A stretch of 16,715 bases of DNA. It comes from Kangiella sp. (GTDB taxonomy: Bacteria; Pseudomonadota; Gammaproteobacteria; Enterobacterales; Kangiellaceae). This document shows, one piece after another, positions 6,897 through 14,576 of the stretch. Position 1 is the stretch's first letter. Each line of letters opens with the position of its first letter. Below the pieces are notes generated by a model. The model made no database searches, was not told the origin of the DNA, and worked only from the letters and a program-made list of their open reading frames with translations. A program made the position numbers and the translations under genes. The stretch covers positions 1 to 16,715 of the forward strand of contig JAPHRL010000028.1 of the NCBI GenBank assembly GCA_026195755.1, read 5' to 3'.

Positions 6897-7187
6897 TTAT
6901 TGAATTGTCGGAGTTGAAACGCTTATCTCTTTAAATCCCAGCTCTTTGGATATATCAAGAACATGAAGAACACTTGCTGCGCTGACGTTAGCTTCAGCTA
7001 AGAGATAGATCTCGATTGATTCTGGGTTCGGAATATCCAGAAGGAAAGCTTCAATATCATCAATTTTTTGTCCCTTCACAAAGTAACTATCTCCCGCTAA
7101 TTCTATAGCTAATCCACTCTTTTCGTATGTTTTAGGACATCCAAGCAAGAAAAATATCCCGATAACTATAAATAGTAATTTCTTCAT
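6897..7187 (-). CDS. Small lipoprotein with an ExbD/TolR-like periplasmic domain
   Basis: This 96-residue predicted lipoprotein has a signal peptide at 1-16, lipobox LLGC and acylated Cys17. The start at 7187 (MKKLLF) is preferred over an in-frame GTG at 7211, which would overlap egtD and add eight polar residues before the signal. The mature part (about 26-92) resembles the periplasmic domain of ExbD/TolR. It has a strand and turn with YFVKGQKIDDIEAFL, then the beta-alpha-beta pattern IEIYLLAEANVSAASVLHVLDISKELGFKEISVST, close to the ExbD 'adrdv.y..vv.vmd.ak..G...v.l.t' pattern. The N-terminal membrane helix with its proton-conducting Asp is absent and replaced by a lipid anchor. It follows egtD by 13 bases, and a link to ergothioneine is only positional. 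The ExbD resemblance is by eye. Confidence 0.7.
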   Translation of the reverse strand: MKKLLFIVIGIFFLLGCPKTYEKSGLAIELAGDSYFVKGQKIDDIEAFLLDIPNPESIEIYLLAEANVSAASVLHVLDISKELGFKEISVSTPTIQ

Positions 7188-7200
7188 CAAACGGTCTTGT

Positions 7201-8139
7201 CTAATTTGCACTCAGGTAGCTAACACTAAACAATTCTTCTTCATCGAGCCAGCTTTTTTGTAGCGTGAAGCCTGATTTTTTGGCAAGCTCGGCGATACCG
7301 TCAAGAGTGTACTTATAGGAATGTTCGGTGTGTACCAGCTCACCCCTTTCAAAGGTGATGGTATTACCGAGGATTTTATAGGATTGCTTTGCTTTGCTTC
7401 GCAGATACATTTCGATGCGCTGCTGTTGAGAGTTATAAAGAGCATGATGCTCAAACTGATTGGTGTCGATATCAGCTTCAAGAATCTGATTGATATGGTT
7501 CAGGGTGTTGAGGTTGAACTCAGCGGTAATACCTTTTTCATCATTATAAGCGGCATGCAGTATTTCATTATCTTTGTGTAAATCGACGCCGAGCAATATG
7601 CCACCATTATTGCCGACCAGCTGATGCATTTGTTTTAGAAAAGCTATTGCGTCCTCAGGCTCAAAGTTACCAATGGTTGAGCCGGGATAAAATACATGCT
7701 TCGCAAAATGCTGATAGATTTCAGGCAATACAATCGGGTCTGAGAAGTCACTGACGATTGGGTGAACCTCTAACCAAGGGTAACACTCTGATAAACGTTC
7801 AGCTGACTTGTGCAAAAACTCTTCGGATACATCTTGAGGGACGTAAACATTTGGATGAATATCCGTCAATAAGTATTCAATCTTTGTGCAGTTTCCGGCG
7901 CCTGGTTCAATGATGATTGAATCTGAGCTAATAAGTTTTGCAATCTCTTTCGACTGACTCTCTAAAATCCCTAGCTCTGTTCGCGTAGGATAGTATTCAT
8001 CAAGCTGGGTTATCTTTTCAAATAGTTTCGAACCACGATGGTTATAGAAGTATTTTGGGTTAATAAACTTTTGTTCAGCGCTTAGGCCGTCAAGAATATC
8101 TTGTTGTTCTTTATTTATGGACGGTTCTTTTATGTTCAT
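7201..8139 (-). CDS. egtD: L-histidine N(alpha)-methyltransferase
   Basis: EgtD transfers three methyl groups from S-adenosylmethionine to the alpha-amino group of histidine, giving hercynine, the first committed step of ergothioneine synthesis. The 312-residue length is normal. Visible hallmarks are PKYFYNHRGSKLFEKIT (28-44), which contains the histidine-binding Tyr region, and the SAM-binding loop IIEPGAGN (76-83). GSTIGNF (153-159) contains the Asn that contacts histidine. VHTEHSYKY (269-277) has Glu272 and Ser274, equivalent to the substrate-binding Glu/Ser of mycobacterial EgtD. It starts 27 bases after egtB, with AGGT as a Shine-Dalgarno. Adjacent egtB confirms the pathway. The protein is cytosolic. 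Confidence 0.96.
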   Translation of the reverse strand: MNIKEPSINKEQQDILDGLSAEQKFINPKYFYNHRGSKLFEKITQLDEYYPTRTELGILESQSKEIAKLISSDSIIIEPGAGNCTKIEYLLTDIHPNVYVPQDVSEEFLHKSAERLSECYPWLEVHPIVSDFSDPIVLPEIYQHFAKHVFYPGSTIGNFEPEDAIAFLKQMHQLVGNNGGILLGVDLHKDNEILHAAYNDEKGITAEFNLNTLNHINQILEADIDTNQFEHHALYNSQQQRIEMYLRSKAKQSYKILGNTITFERGELVHTEHSYKYTLDGIAELAKKSGFTLQKSWLDEEELFSVSYLSAN

Positions 8140-8166
8140 TGTTCTGACCTAATTTGAAATGATTAT

Positions 8167-9492
8167 CTAGATGTCTCGAGCTAGCCGAATGCCGCTAAAC
8201 TGCCAACGTGAGTCAGGGTAGAAAAAATTGCGGTAAGTCTTACGGATATGATTCTGACTGGTCACACATGAGCCACCCCTCAAAACGTACTGGTTACACA
8301 TGAACTTACCATTGTATTCGCCAACCGCTCCTGCGGCTGCCTTAAAACCTGGATAAGGCGCATAAGCGCTGGAGGTCCATTCCCAGACATCACCATAGAG
8401 CTGTTGCAGACCATTGTTACTCGTTGCTGCAACCGGGTGCAGCACATCATTGTCGACGAGGTTAAACGAGTTGGAATCTAGTTGAGGTTCTCCAGCAATC
8501 GATTCCCACTCTTGCTCAGTCAGTAAACGCGCATCACTCCAGCGTGCAAAAGCATCTGCTTCATAATAGCTAACATGAGCTACCGGCTCGTTAAGATTGA
8601 GCGGCTTTACTCCGTTCAAAGTATAAACAAACCAATCATCATTTTTTTTAAACCAATAGAGTGGCGCTTGCCATTGATGTTCTCTGACTGCATCCCAACC
8701 ATCGCTGAGCCAGTATTGTGGCTTCTGATAGCCACCCTCTTCTATAAACGCAAGGTATTCGCCATTGGTTGTTAGACGATTAGCTACTGAAAACTGATGC
8801 CGATAAAATTTGTGGCTGGGGGTTTCGTTGTCATAAGCAAAGTCATTTTGAGTGACAGGAAGATCAGGGATGTCCGTTCCGATCATTACCAGTTTCTCAT
8901 CGAATCGAATCCATTCAATTGGTAAGACTTGTTCATTTTGATCAACCAGTTGCTTGGTACTACGATATGCGGGCAAAACTGGATTTTGAAATAGGTTATA
9001 TTTCAGGTCGGTTAACAGTAGTTCCTGATGTTGCTGCTCATGATTAATGCCTAGCCTGATTAGACTCAACGCATCACTCAATCGACTATTCTGGTGCTGT
9101 ACTAAAGAGCTGACAAGTTCCTTAATCTGCTCAGTAACCCATTGCCGATACTCATAGACTTCTTTGACCGAAGGTCGTGATAAAAGACCGCGCTGAGGGC
9201 GTGGAAACTGTTCGCCAATGGCGTTGTAATAGGAGTTGAATAGATATTCGTAGCGTGGATTAAATGGAGCAAAGCTTGAACTAAATTTCTTGATAATAAA
9301 AGTTTCGAAAAACCAACTGGTGTGGGCAAGGTGCCATTTTACAGGGCTGGTTTCAGCAATGGCTTGCAGGTTGTAATCTTCAGCTGTTAATGGCTCACAC
9401 AGCTGCTCGGTAAACAATCGAGCGGCAATAAAGTCAGAGAGAACTTGCTCAACAAGCTCTGTTGACGACTCTTCTTTAACCTGATCAAGCAT
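8167..9492 (-). CDS. egtB: Ergothioneine biosynthesis sulfoxide synthase
   Basis: EgtB is a non-haem iron enzyme that oxidatively joins hercynine to a thiol (gamma-glutamylcysteine or cysteine, depending on type), forming the C-S bond of ergothioneine. With ATG at 9492 it has 441 residues. This start has an AGGAAAGG ribosome site and overlaps the PhzF-like stop by 8 bases, which suggests translational coupling. An in-frame ATG at 9522 would overlap by 38 bases and is disfavoured. The N-terminal DinB-like domain (about 15-165) supplies the three iron-binding histidines: His57 (WHLAHTSW), His151 and His155 (NHEQQHQELLLTD). The C-terminal FGE-sulfatase domain (about 190-440) has GDVWEWTSS (367-375) and LRGGSCVT (404-411), ending in RNFFYPDSRWQFSGIRLA. 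No egtA, egtC or egtE homologue is in the window. Confidence 0.95.
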   Translation of the reverse strand: MLDQVKEESSTELVEQVLSDFIAARLFTEQLCEPLTAEDYNLQAIAETSPVKWHLAHTSWFFETFIIKKFSSSFAPFNPRYEYLFNSYYNAIGEQFPRPQRGLLSRPSVKEVYEYRQWVTEQIKELVSSLVQHQNSRLSDALSLIRLGINHEQQHQELLLTDLKYNLFQNPVLPAYRSTKQLVDQNEQVLPIEWIRFDEKLVMIGTDIPDLPVTQNDFAYDNETPSHKFYRHQFSVANRLTTNGEYLAFIEEGGYQKPQYWLSDGWDAVREHQWQAPLYWFKKNDDWFVYTLNGVKPLNLNEPVAHVSYYEADAFARWSDARLLTEQEWESIAGEPQLDSNSFNLVDNDVLHPVAATSNNGLQQLYGDVWEWTSSAYAPYPGFKAAAGAVGEYNGKFMCNQYVLRGGSCVTSQNHIRKTYRNFFYPDSRWQFSGIRLARDI

Positions 9493-10294
9493 TAATAGTA
9501 ACCTTTCCTGAAATCCATACAAGGTCGCTCTCGCACTCTACTTCAATTACAGCGCCTTTGGCTGAAAGCTGTCTAGCCTTAAATTTACTTCGATTTAACT
9601 TACTTTTCCAATAACTGGCTAACACTCGGTTTGCTGAACCGGTAGCCTTATCTTCGTTGACGCCATGCTGTGGCGCGAAATAGCGCAGGTCATAATCGAA
9701 ACCTTTGGCTTGTGATTGAGTCGTTGCTATCAAAGCTCGCTCCGTTGCAAACGTCAGCTTGTCGAAATCGATTGCAAGCTCCGTTAAATCAAAATCCTGT
9801 GGCCATTCAAAGATCCAATAGCCATTGCTTGGCCCTACTTTAGATGCACTAACAGGCTTAATGTTACAGCAATCCTCAGCCCACGCTGGAATGTCGGCTG
9901 GTTCAGAATCAATAGTGTCAAAGCCGATCCAAAGTTGCTCTCCATCATCTATTTTAGTTTTGATATGTGAAGATTGAGTGATAAATTCGATGGGCTTCTC
10001 AACATCGACCTTGTCATTAACAACTTGTGCAGCCGCCAACAAACCATGGCCACACAGCTGAATTTCAGTTTCTGGATTATAAAAGCGGATATGAAACTTG
10101 GATCTATCATCGGATGGCCACACAAAACAGGTAGCCGGAATGTCTTTGCGCTTGGCAATGGATTGCATATCTTCGCTGGTCAATGCCTCATCTTCTAAAA
10201 ATACCAGAGCTTCAGTACCTGCAAACAATTTGCCGTGAAAGTCACCACTGAAAACCGATACATAATAAACCTTTTTGCCATCTAACTCCTGCAT
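9485..10294 (-). CDS. PhzF-family protein lacking the catalytic glutamate
   Basis: This 269-residue protein has the PhzF/diaminopimelate-epimerase-like two-lobed fold. Family landmarks are VFSGDFHGKLFAGTEALVFL at the N-terminus, LCGHGLLAAAQVV (80-92, with His83) and GVNEDKATGSAN (211-222, with Asp215), close to the usual ED-ATGSA. In Pseudomonas PhzF the catalytic glutamate sits in NLSESTFV. The aligned stretch here is DIPATCFV (51-58), with Ala54 in that position. The usual GNPAAV-type motif is also altered (AGTEALV). It is thus a divergent member whose isomerase chemistry is doubtful. ATG at 10294 has a strong GAGGGAG Shine-Dalgarno, and the stop overlaps the egtB start, implying a linked function. 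No phenazine genes are present, so its substrate is unknown. Confidence 0.83.
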   Translation of the reverse strand: MQELDGKKVYYVSVFSGDFHGKLFAGTEALVFLEDEALTSEDMQSIAKRKDIPATCFVWPSDDRSKFHIRFYNPETEIQLCGHGLLAAAQVVNDKVDVEKPIEFITQSSHIKTKIDDGEQLWIGFDTIDSEPADIPAWAEDCCNIKPVSASKVGPSNGYWIFEWPQDFDLTELAIDFDKLTFATERALIATTQSQAKGFDYDLRYFAPQHGVNEDKATGSANRVLASYWKSKLNRSKFKARQLSAKGAVIEVECESDLVWISGKVTINA

Positions 10295-10333
10295 AAACTC
10301 CCTCAGTTATCAATATAACTCCTAGCCTACTGG

Positions 10334-10339
10334 ATTATA
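10334..10339 (-). promoter_or_regulatory. Possible -10 box upstream of phzF-egtB-egtD
   Basis: A perfect TATAAT lies on the minus strand, 40 bases before the PhzF-like start, in the 67-base gap after the permease gene. No good -35 hexamer stands at the right distance (AAATCA at 17 bases). It may serve as an internal promoter for the egt genes, but the evidence is weak. Confidence 0.3.
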
Positions 10340-10361
10340 GATATTATTCAAGGCTATGATT

Positions 10362-11687
10362 TTACTGGTTTTTCTTTCTATGAACCCGTAGAAAAATTAG
10401 CTCGCCAATAATAATTAAACTGAGACCAATTAAGCTGGCCCAAATCACAAATGGATCCATTTGCCATTTAATCCACAAAAAGGCACTCAAAATAATAACG
10501 TCTAATGTGATTGCGAAAGAAACGATATAGGGATTAGCCTTAACTTCATTTTTAAGCTTGGTCAGAATCCCCCAATGAATAGCAATGTCCATGATGATAT
10601 AGAAAATCACACCCATCGAAGCAATGCGGCTTAGATCAAAAAATAGCGTCAATAATATGGCAATGCCAACGGTGTAAACCACATTATGTTTTTGAATACT
10701 GCCGGGCATACCTAAGTGGCTGTGAGGCACCAGTTTCATATTGGTAAGCATGGTCAGCATTCGGGAGACTGCAAAGATACTGGCAATGACTCCGGACACC
10801 GTTGCCACTATCGCGAACAATACGGTAATCGTCAGGCCCCATTGCCCAAACGCAGGTTTAGCAGCTTCTGCTAACGAGTAGTCACGGGCTGCCACAATTT
10901 CGGGGACAGTCAGGTTGCTACTGACTGAGATTGCTACCAACAGATAAACCAGAGTGCAGATACCAATCGCAATCGCGATAGCTCTAGGGATGTTACGCTT
11001 AGGATCGGCTATTTCATCGCCGCTATTGGTAATGGTTGTGAAGCCTTTGTATGCCAATACACTTAAAGCAACCGCAGAAATAAAGCCCCAGATAGGATTG
11101 AGAGCGAGATTTTCTGTCAGCTTAGAATGATTTGTCGTTTCAAATAAACTGTTAAAATCAAAGCCAGCAGCCCATAGCCCACCAAGTGCTAAAAGGAATA
11201 AACCAATCGCTTTAATGAAAGCCATCACAACCGATAGGCCTTCAATGTATTTATTACCGATAATATTAACGAAAAATGCAAACACTAATAATAGTGCGCC
11301 GAGTATTGGAATTCCCCATTGACCAAGCTGCTCAATTTCAAACAGCTGCAGAGTGTAGGTACCAAAAGTTCTGGCAACCAGACTTTGATTGATAATCATG
11401 GAAAAGAACATCAGCAATGCAAAGATTGCTGTGGTAGCACCTTTGCCATATGCCTTTTGTAGAAACATGGCGATACCGCCAGATGAGGGGTAGTTCTGAG
11501 AAAGTTTAATATAAGAGTAAGCGCAAATACTGGTAACGATCATCCCGACAAGAAACGCCAGTGGAAATAATGCGTTAGCTAGCTCGGCAATCTGCCCTGT
11601 TAACGCAAAGATACCGGCGCCAATCATGACCCCGGTACCCATCGAAACAGCACCCAGTAAGCTTAGAGACTTTTTTGAATCACTCAT
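10362..11687 (-). CDS. APC-superfamily amino acid permease
   Basis: This is a 441-residue inner-membrane transporter of the amino acid-polyamine-organocation (APC) superfamily, with about twelve hydrophobic segments across its length. The first helix has the substrate-binding GTGVMIGAGIFALTG (17-31). The segment GFTTITNSGDEIADPKRNIPRAIAIAIG, after the fifth or sixth helix, is the classic APC loop signature. Members move amino acids or related amines by proton or sodium coupling or by exchange. The substrate cannot be read here. It lies 67 bases upstream of the ergothioneine genes on the same strand, so supply of an amino acid precursor or export of a product is conceivable, but this rests on position alone. 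A strong GAAGGAG Shine-Dalgarno precedes ATG at 11687. Confidence 0.9.
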   Translation of the reverse strand: MSDSKKSLSLLGAVSMGTGVMIGAGIFALTGQIAELANALFPLAFLVGMIVTSICAYSYIKLSQNYPSSGGIAMFLQKAYGKGATTAIFALLMFFSMIINQSLVARTFGTYTLQLFEIEQLGQWGIPILGALLLVFAFFVNIIGNKYIEGLSVVMAFIKAIGLFLLALGGLWAAGFDFNSLFETTNHSKLTENLALNPIWGFISAVALSVLAYKGFTTITNSGDEIADPKRNIPRAIAIAIGICTLVYLLVAISVSSNLTVPEIVAARDYSLAEAAKPAFGQWGLTITVLFAIVATVSGVIASIFAVSRMLTMLTNMKLVPHSHLGMPGSIQKHNVVYTVGIAILLTLFFDLSRIASMGVIFYIIMDIAIHWGILTKLKNEVKANPYIVSFAITLDVIILSAFLWIKWQMDPFVIWASLIGLSLIIIGELIFLRVHRKKNQ

Positions 11688-11738
11688 GCAGGCTCCTTCA
11701 GCAACTTTAGTTAAAGCCTACGTGAATGAAATTAATTA

Positions 11739-12119
11739 TCAACCTTTAGGTTTTTCTTCCATTAAACCAACCAGGTTGTCATCAGGATCACGAAGAAAGC
11801 CAGTCCACAGATCATGGTCAGGCAAATTAGCCGCAAGTTGTGGCTCACGTTCGACTTTTGCACCCTTCTTCACAAAGTTTTTGTAAGCCACCTCGATATC
11901 TTTGGTGTTGAAGTAAAGAATTGAATTGGCACCAACCGCCCCTGCCCCCTGAGGAGTGCTCAGCATGATTCGAACGCCATCAGCATTTAGAAATGCCAAA
12001 TTTGGGCCTGCGCTGAAGAGAAACTCCAAACCCAAAATATCACGATAAAAAAATAAAGCTTTCTCAACATCGCTAACAGTAATAGCGATTTGTTTAATGG
12101 TGGAAAGTCTTGAGTTCAT
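11739..12119 (-). CDS. VOC-superfamily (glyoxalase-like) protein
   Basis: This is a 126-residue single-module vicinal-oxygen-chelate protein, related to glyoxalase I, extradiol dioxygenases and fosfomycin- or bleomycin-resistance proteins. The two beta-alpha-beta-beta-beta repeats are clear. The first opens with IKQIAITVSDVEKALFFYRDILGLEFLF (8-35), and the second runs from SILYFNTKDIEVAYKNFVKKGAKV to the closing WTGFLRDPDDNLVGLMEE. ATG at 12119 is chosen because GAGGAA lies 9 bases upstream. A longer in-frame start at 12194 would run into the preceding lipoprotein gene and add a non-homologous tail. The reaction is unknown. It is 51 bases ahead of the permease gene on the same strand. Confidence 0.88.
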   Translation of the reverse strand: MNSRLSTIKQIAITVSDVEKALFFYRDILGLEFLFSAGPNLAFLNADGVRIMLSTPQGAGAVGANSILYFNTKDIEVAYKNFVKKGAKVEREPQLAANLPDHDLWTGFLRDPDDNLVGLMEEKPKG

Positions 12120-12168
12120 CTTAGAGTTCCTCATTAATGGTTGTTTAAAATATTTGGAGCAAGTTAAC

Positions 12169-12774
12169 TTACTCCACTCCACAGTCGGTACCACCCCATT
12201 TGGCTTCTTTAATACAACTATACTGAGTTTTAGATATAGTTATTGGAGGCAGTTGACAGCCAAAGGCATCCTTATTTAGCGAAAGCACAATATCGTTATC
12301 TTCGGCAACTGAGGCATCTACAATAATTGAGCAAAAGTGCTCACCCTCATTTGTACTAAGAACTTGAAACCCAATTCCTGGCTTTACTTCTACATCGCTT
12401 AGTACATTGTCAGCATAAGACATGCTGATGACTTCATCCTTATATTCAGTACACAATGTTTTAACATGGGGGTATTTTAAAAAAATTTGTAAGGTTGGAG
12501 ATTTTTTTGCATCTTCATTTTCACTAAAGGCTACAGGTATCAATAGAGGTGCTACTGCTGATCCAGACTTTACTTGGTTTGCGCCAAGATATAGTTCTTG
12601 CTTATTACACCGTGCGACTTTCAAATCACCATTTTGAGGATCTGCTCTGCTACGCTCTTCTTTTAACGTTTGCCAAGTGTTTCCGCCCTCCAGTTCCCAC
12701 TTGTTTCCCCAAACATACGTTGCGCAACTTGAAATTAAGAACAAAGCAGCGAGAATTGTTATCGCTATCTTCAT
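12169..12774 (-). CDS. Cysteine-rich predicted lipoprotein of unknown function
   Basis: No family is recognised. The 201-residue product has a lipoprotein signal (1-16) with lipobox ISSC and acylated Cys17, so it should be anchored to a membrane facing the periplasm. Six further cysteines (around 56, 112, 147, 173, 186 and 198) would allow three disulfides in that compartment. The mature part looks beta-rich and has no membrane segments. It starts 9 bases after the kelch gene stop with an AGGAAC Shine-Dalgarno, so the two are probably co-transcribed and both products are exported. Confidence 0.75.
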   Translation of the reverse strand: MKIAITILAALFLISSCATYVWGNKWELEGGNTWQTLKEERSRADPQNGDLKVARCNKQELYLGANQVKSGSAVAPLLIPVAFSENEDAKKSPTLQIFLKYPHVKTLCTEYKDEVISMSYADNVLSDVEVKPGIGFQVLSTNEGEHFCSIIVDASVAEDNDIVLSLNKDAFGCQLPPITISKTQYSCIKEAKWGGTDCGVE

Positions 12775-12783
12775 ATACAGTTC

Positions 12784-13776
12784 CTATAGTTTAAATACAG
12801 ATAAACGATTGCTGGTGCCTTTGGCACCTGCCTGGGTAGCCCCAGCAACTACATAAATACTATCATTGAAGGTAACTGCGCCCAAACCATGACGAGGCAC
12901 GGGCATTTCGCCAATTTGTTGCCATTTATCTTCTTTAGGCGAGTACTGCCAGACTTTTTTGTAGACTCCGCCGCCGTTGGTGAAATACTCGCCGCCGAAG
13001 ACGTAGATATGCTCGCCCATCACTGCCGCTGCTAATCCGCCCTGCGCTTGCGGTAATGGTGCAAGGCTGTGCCATTTGTCTTCTTTGTAATCATAAACCT
13101 CGTGGGTATCAAGGTTACCGCCTTCGACGGTACGACCGCCAATGACATGCCAAAGGTCATTCAAATAACCGCCAGCGGCGCTGTTTCGCGCTGTTGGGAT
13201 AGGATGTGCGCAGTCCCAGGTCATTGTTGAAGGATCGAGGACTTTATGACTGCTGGCATCAACATGATCATTCCAGTTGCCGTTGCTCATGCCTTTAGGA
13301 CGTCTGCCGCTGGCGAGATGGATTCGCCCATTAATAGAAGCCGCTACTGTTTCGCACAAAGGATAGCTCATGTGGTTGGGATATTTACGCCAGCGTTTAT
13401 TTTCTTCATCCAGAACCAATAGATCGCGACTACCAAACCAGCTACCGTTTTCAGCGACTGTAAAACCGCTGAATGCAAACAGCTTACCATCATGAGAAAC
13501 CAGATAAGGATGATGTCTTGGTTCAGGTAAAGCAATAGATTCTTGCCAGGAATCAGAAGCAGGATCGTAAGCCACTACATCATCGTACACATCAAGCTTG
13601 TTACCCTTTACCGTCAAACCGCCTGCAACGTAAATCTTGCCATTATGTACCGCCGGATAAATCTCCTGCACATTAAAAGGAAGCGATGCCTTAGTTTCCC
13701 ACTTCGCCATACCCGGTAAAGCAATAGCCGAAGCAGACAGCAAAGAACCTTTTAAAAAAGTACGACGTGTGAACAT
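12784..13776 (-). CDS. Tat-exported kelch-repeat beta-propeller protein
   Basis: This 330-residue protein has a twin-arginine signal (TRRTFLKGSLLSASAIALPGMA, 3-24) followed by six kelch repeats. Each repeat has a hydrophobic strand before a Gly-Gly or similar pair: about 38-53, 89-104, 142-157, 198-214, 246-262 and 298-312. Between them are typical Y-D-P/W segments (VVAYDPASDSWQ, VYDYKEDKWHSLAPLP, QYSPKEDKWQQIGEMPVP). This predicts a six-bladed propeller folded in the cytoplasm before export to the periplasm. Kelch propellers can be enzymes or binding scaffolds, and no catalytic motif is evident. A TAGGAG ribosome site precedes ATG at 13776. It is the first gene of the minus-strand run, and the downstream lipoprotein is a plausible partner. 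Confidence 0.88.
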   Translation of the reverse strand: MFTRRTFLKGSLLSASAIALPGMAKWETKASLPFNVQEIYPAVHNGKIYVAGGLTVKGNKLDVYDDVVAYDPASDSWQESIALPEPRHHPYLVSHDGKLFAFSGFTVAENGSWFGSRDLLVLDEENKRWRKYPNHMSYPLCETVAASINGRIHLASGRRPKGMSNGNWNDHVDASSHKVLDPSTMTWDCAHPIPTARNSAAGGYLNDLWHVIGGRTVEGGNLDTHEVYDYKEDKWHSLAPLPQAQGGLAAAVMGEHIYVFGGEYFTNGGGVYKKVWQYSPKEDKWQQIGEMPVPRHGLGAVTFNDSIYVVAGATQAGAKGTSNRLSVFKL

Positions 13777-13814
13777 GCAGGTTTCTCCTAACTCATTCGT
13801 AGAGTGCTATAAAC

Positions 13815-13858
13815 GTAGGGTACCCAAGGGGGCAGACCCTGCGTCGTGACGCACCGCT
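13815..13858. repeat. REP-like palindromic element, left copy, with 19-base insertion
   Basis: The segment TGCGTCGTGACGCACCGCT (13840-13858) is the exact reverse complement of 14577-14595. It is itself a small dyad (TGCGTC, 2-base centre, GACGCA). It abuts the stop codon of the membrane protein gene at 13859. The matching outer end GTAGGG (13815-13820) is separated from it by 19 extra bases (13821-13839) that the right copy lacks. Confidence 0.8.
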
Positions 13859-14542
13859 TTAACTCTTCTTACGAGAATCATAAGCAAGCCATGCGTAAAT
13901 AACCAGTAGAAAAGGAGCTGCCATCATTGAGAAGTAAGCCATACCCAATACCACAAAATATGCCATGTCGTTGGGCGAACGCTCCTCTGGTTTTATACCC
14001 GCCATAATATTAAAAACCACGTGCTCAAGGTTAAGAATTGACAATACGACAACAATCAGCGTTAAAGGAAGTAATGTACCAACCACAATTTTCATTGCAG
14101 AAAGACGAGCTAAACTTTTCAGAAACCATACCAACAAAGCCACCCGCCACATTGCAACTATTGCTAGAAACCAGGCGTTGGTAGTTTGAGCCGCATCAAG
14201 ACTCATGAAGCGTTCGACTGGAATAGCGTAAAGGACGGCTGGAGGAGAAGTTAGGGTAATAAAAATCAGTACATTCTTATAAGACCACCGGGCAGGTTTT
14301 AAAGGAATAAGTAATAGCCAAATAATTAACGCAAGTATAAAAACATAACCAACGGAGCCCAACCCTAAATATTGCAACAAGTCTGCTCTAGGACTATCCC
14401 AATAACGCCCTATGCCAGCAAGCCAGGAAAAAATAAGACCAAAGACCAGGTACCCACTCCACTCCGTGGAGATTGAGGCGGACGGTTGACGAAAGGTCAG
14501 AATACGATAAGTGTCAGTTACAATTTGTTTGAGTTTGGCCAT
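13859..14542 (-). CDS. Six-helix membrane protein of unknown function (possibly YIP1-like)
   Basis: This 227-residue protein has about six hydrophobic segments (28-47, 58-79, 87-107, 122-143, 150-170 and 194-220), so it is an inner-membrane protein. Layout and size recall bacterial Yip1-domain proteins, but no motif decides this. AAGAAGAAAAG, just before ATG at 14542, could serve as a purine-rich ribosome site. The gene stands alone and is bracketed by two inverted copies of a 19-base palindromic repeat (13840-13858 and 14577-14595). The left copy touches its stop codon. Confidence 0.7.
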   Translation of the reverse strand: MAKLKQIVTDTYRILTFRQPSASISTEWSGYLVFGLIFSWLAGIGRYWDSPRADLLQYLGLGSVGYVFILALIIWLLLIPLKPARWSYKNVLIFITLTSPPAVLYAIPVERFMSLDAAQTTNAWFLAIVAMWRVALLVWFLKSLARLSAMKIVVGTLLPLTLIVVVLSILNLEHVVFNIMAGIKPEERSPNDMAYFVVLGMAYFSMMAAPFLLVIYAWLAYDSRKKS

Positions 14543-14576
14543 TCTTTTCTTCTTTACTTAAACTTGCGAAGACTAG

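Noticed and set aside
7188..7211. GTG start at 7211 for the ExbD-like lipoprotein
   Set aside because: It would put eight extra residues before an otherwise typical MKK lipoprotein signal and overlap egtD.
9492..9522. Longer EgtB start at 9522
   Set aside because: It would overlap the PhzF-like gene by 38 bases, while ATG at 9492 has AGGAAAGG upstream and gives the expected N-terminus.
9485..10294. Phenazine biosynthesis locus, from the PhzF match
   Set aside because: No other phz gene is present. PhzF-like proteins are widespread outside phenazine pathways, and the catalytic Glu is missing here.
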